Position numbers and translations under genes: made by a program. Shown here one piece after another: positions 52,314 to 52,353 of a stretch of DNA of 52,353 nt (positions within the stretch are counted from its first letter, which is position 1; every line of letters begins with the position of its first letter). The notes below the pieces were generated by a model that was not told the origin of the DNA, did not search any database, and was given only the letters and a program-made list of their open reading frames with translations. Location: positions 1 to 52,353 of the forward strand of contig CACXGE010000006.1 in NCBI GenBank assembly GCA_902767135.1, read 5' to 3'. This DNA is from an uncultured Lachnospiraceae bacterium. GTDB taxonomy: Bacteria; Bacillota; Clostridia; Lachnospirales; Lachnospiraceae.

Positions 52314-52353
52314 TGGGCAGAGGTGGATTCGAACCACCGAAGCAATTTGCAGC
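52314..52353 (-). tRNA. tRNA-Tyr, 3' part only
   Basis: The right edge cuts this gene. What remains is the end of a long variable arm (GCTGCAAATTGCTTC), T arm GGTGG-TTCGAAT-CCACC and acceptor 3' strand CTGCCC plus A. The long variable arm and the T arm fit tRNA-Tyr of Firmicutes; Ser or Leu cannot be fully excluded because the anticodon is outside. Confidence 0.7.

Overview
The window reads as a low-GC Clostridia chromosome of the Lachnospiraceae type. It carries sporulation genes (spoIIE, yabP, yabQ, a CotS-family gene), an archaeal-type prolyl-tRNA synthetase behind a T-box, a Spo0A-type promoter, and gene orders shared with Bacillus and Clostridia: yabP-yabQ-divIC-spoIIE-tilS-hpt-ftsH, and decarboxylase-yaaR-holB-ricT-yabB-rsmI. 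Genus is not determinable from the sequence alone. Nearly all genes lie on the minus strand; only the chemotaxis receptor and the cell-wall-binding protein (39.0-42.3 kb) are on plus. Layout: 0-0.3 kb, a free-standing small RNA gene; 0.4-5.9 kb, a MoxR / DUF58 / DUF4129-like / GH13 amylase operon; 6.0-8.2 kb, a metal-responsive operon (ZnuA-like lipoprotein, a 53-residue Cys-Cys protein, an AAC(3)-family acetyltransferase) behind a promoter bracketed by two Fur/Zur-like operators; 8.2-15.4 kb, the ftsH-hpt-tilS-spoIIE-divIC-yabQ-yabP-rqcP-hup cluster; 15.5-20.1 kb, phosphoglucomutase, a PEGA lipoprotein and a CotS-like protein; 20.2-26.4 kb, a T-box-led run proS-ackA-cca-lipoprotein; 26.4-30.4 kb, a very large degenerate-STAND/TPR/GGDEF protein and a broken HD-GYP gene; 30.6 kb, a second copy of the small RNA; 30.9-38.9 kb, the rsmI...holB...decarboxylase operon; 39-42.3 kb, the plus-strand receptor and wall protein; 42.3-46.3 kb, a MacAB-like efflux operon; 46.4-51.4 kb, rhomboid, SfsA, GlmM and UDP-galactopyranose mutase; 51.5-52 kb, an insertion-broken gene; 52.0-52.35 kb, a tRNA cluster (Tyr, fMet, Phe, Lys). 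Two signals stand out beyond ordinary genes. First, two paralogous small RNA genes of about 170 nt (near 97-263 and 30616-30787, both minus) each have a consensus promoter with 17-bp spacing, three hairpins, two C5 stretches and a terminator-like end. They share a 39-nt identical core, and stem sequences change between copies while pairing is kept. Second, a family of short mobile palindromic elements is scattered through the window: full copies of 133-143 bp (18831, 30419, 38731, 51625), a 68-bp fragment (20031) and solo terminal hairpins of about 30 bp (2594, 42262, perhaps 29868). Full copies share one architecture (terminal repeat, hairpin 1, linker, hairpin 2, terminal hairpin) although stem sequences differ. 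Three copies are flanked by perfect 7-8 bp target duplications. One interrupts a gene whose reading frame is restored exactly if the element and one duplication are removed. One solo copy added 13 codons in frame to a membrane protein, and four copies sit in 5' leaders in a fixed orientation. All statements come from reading the sequence by eye; no database search was run.
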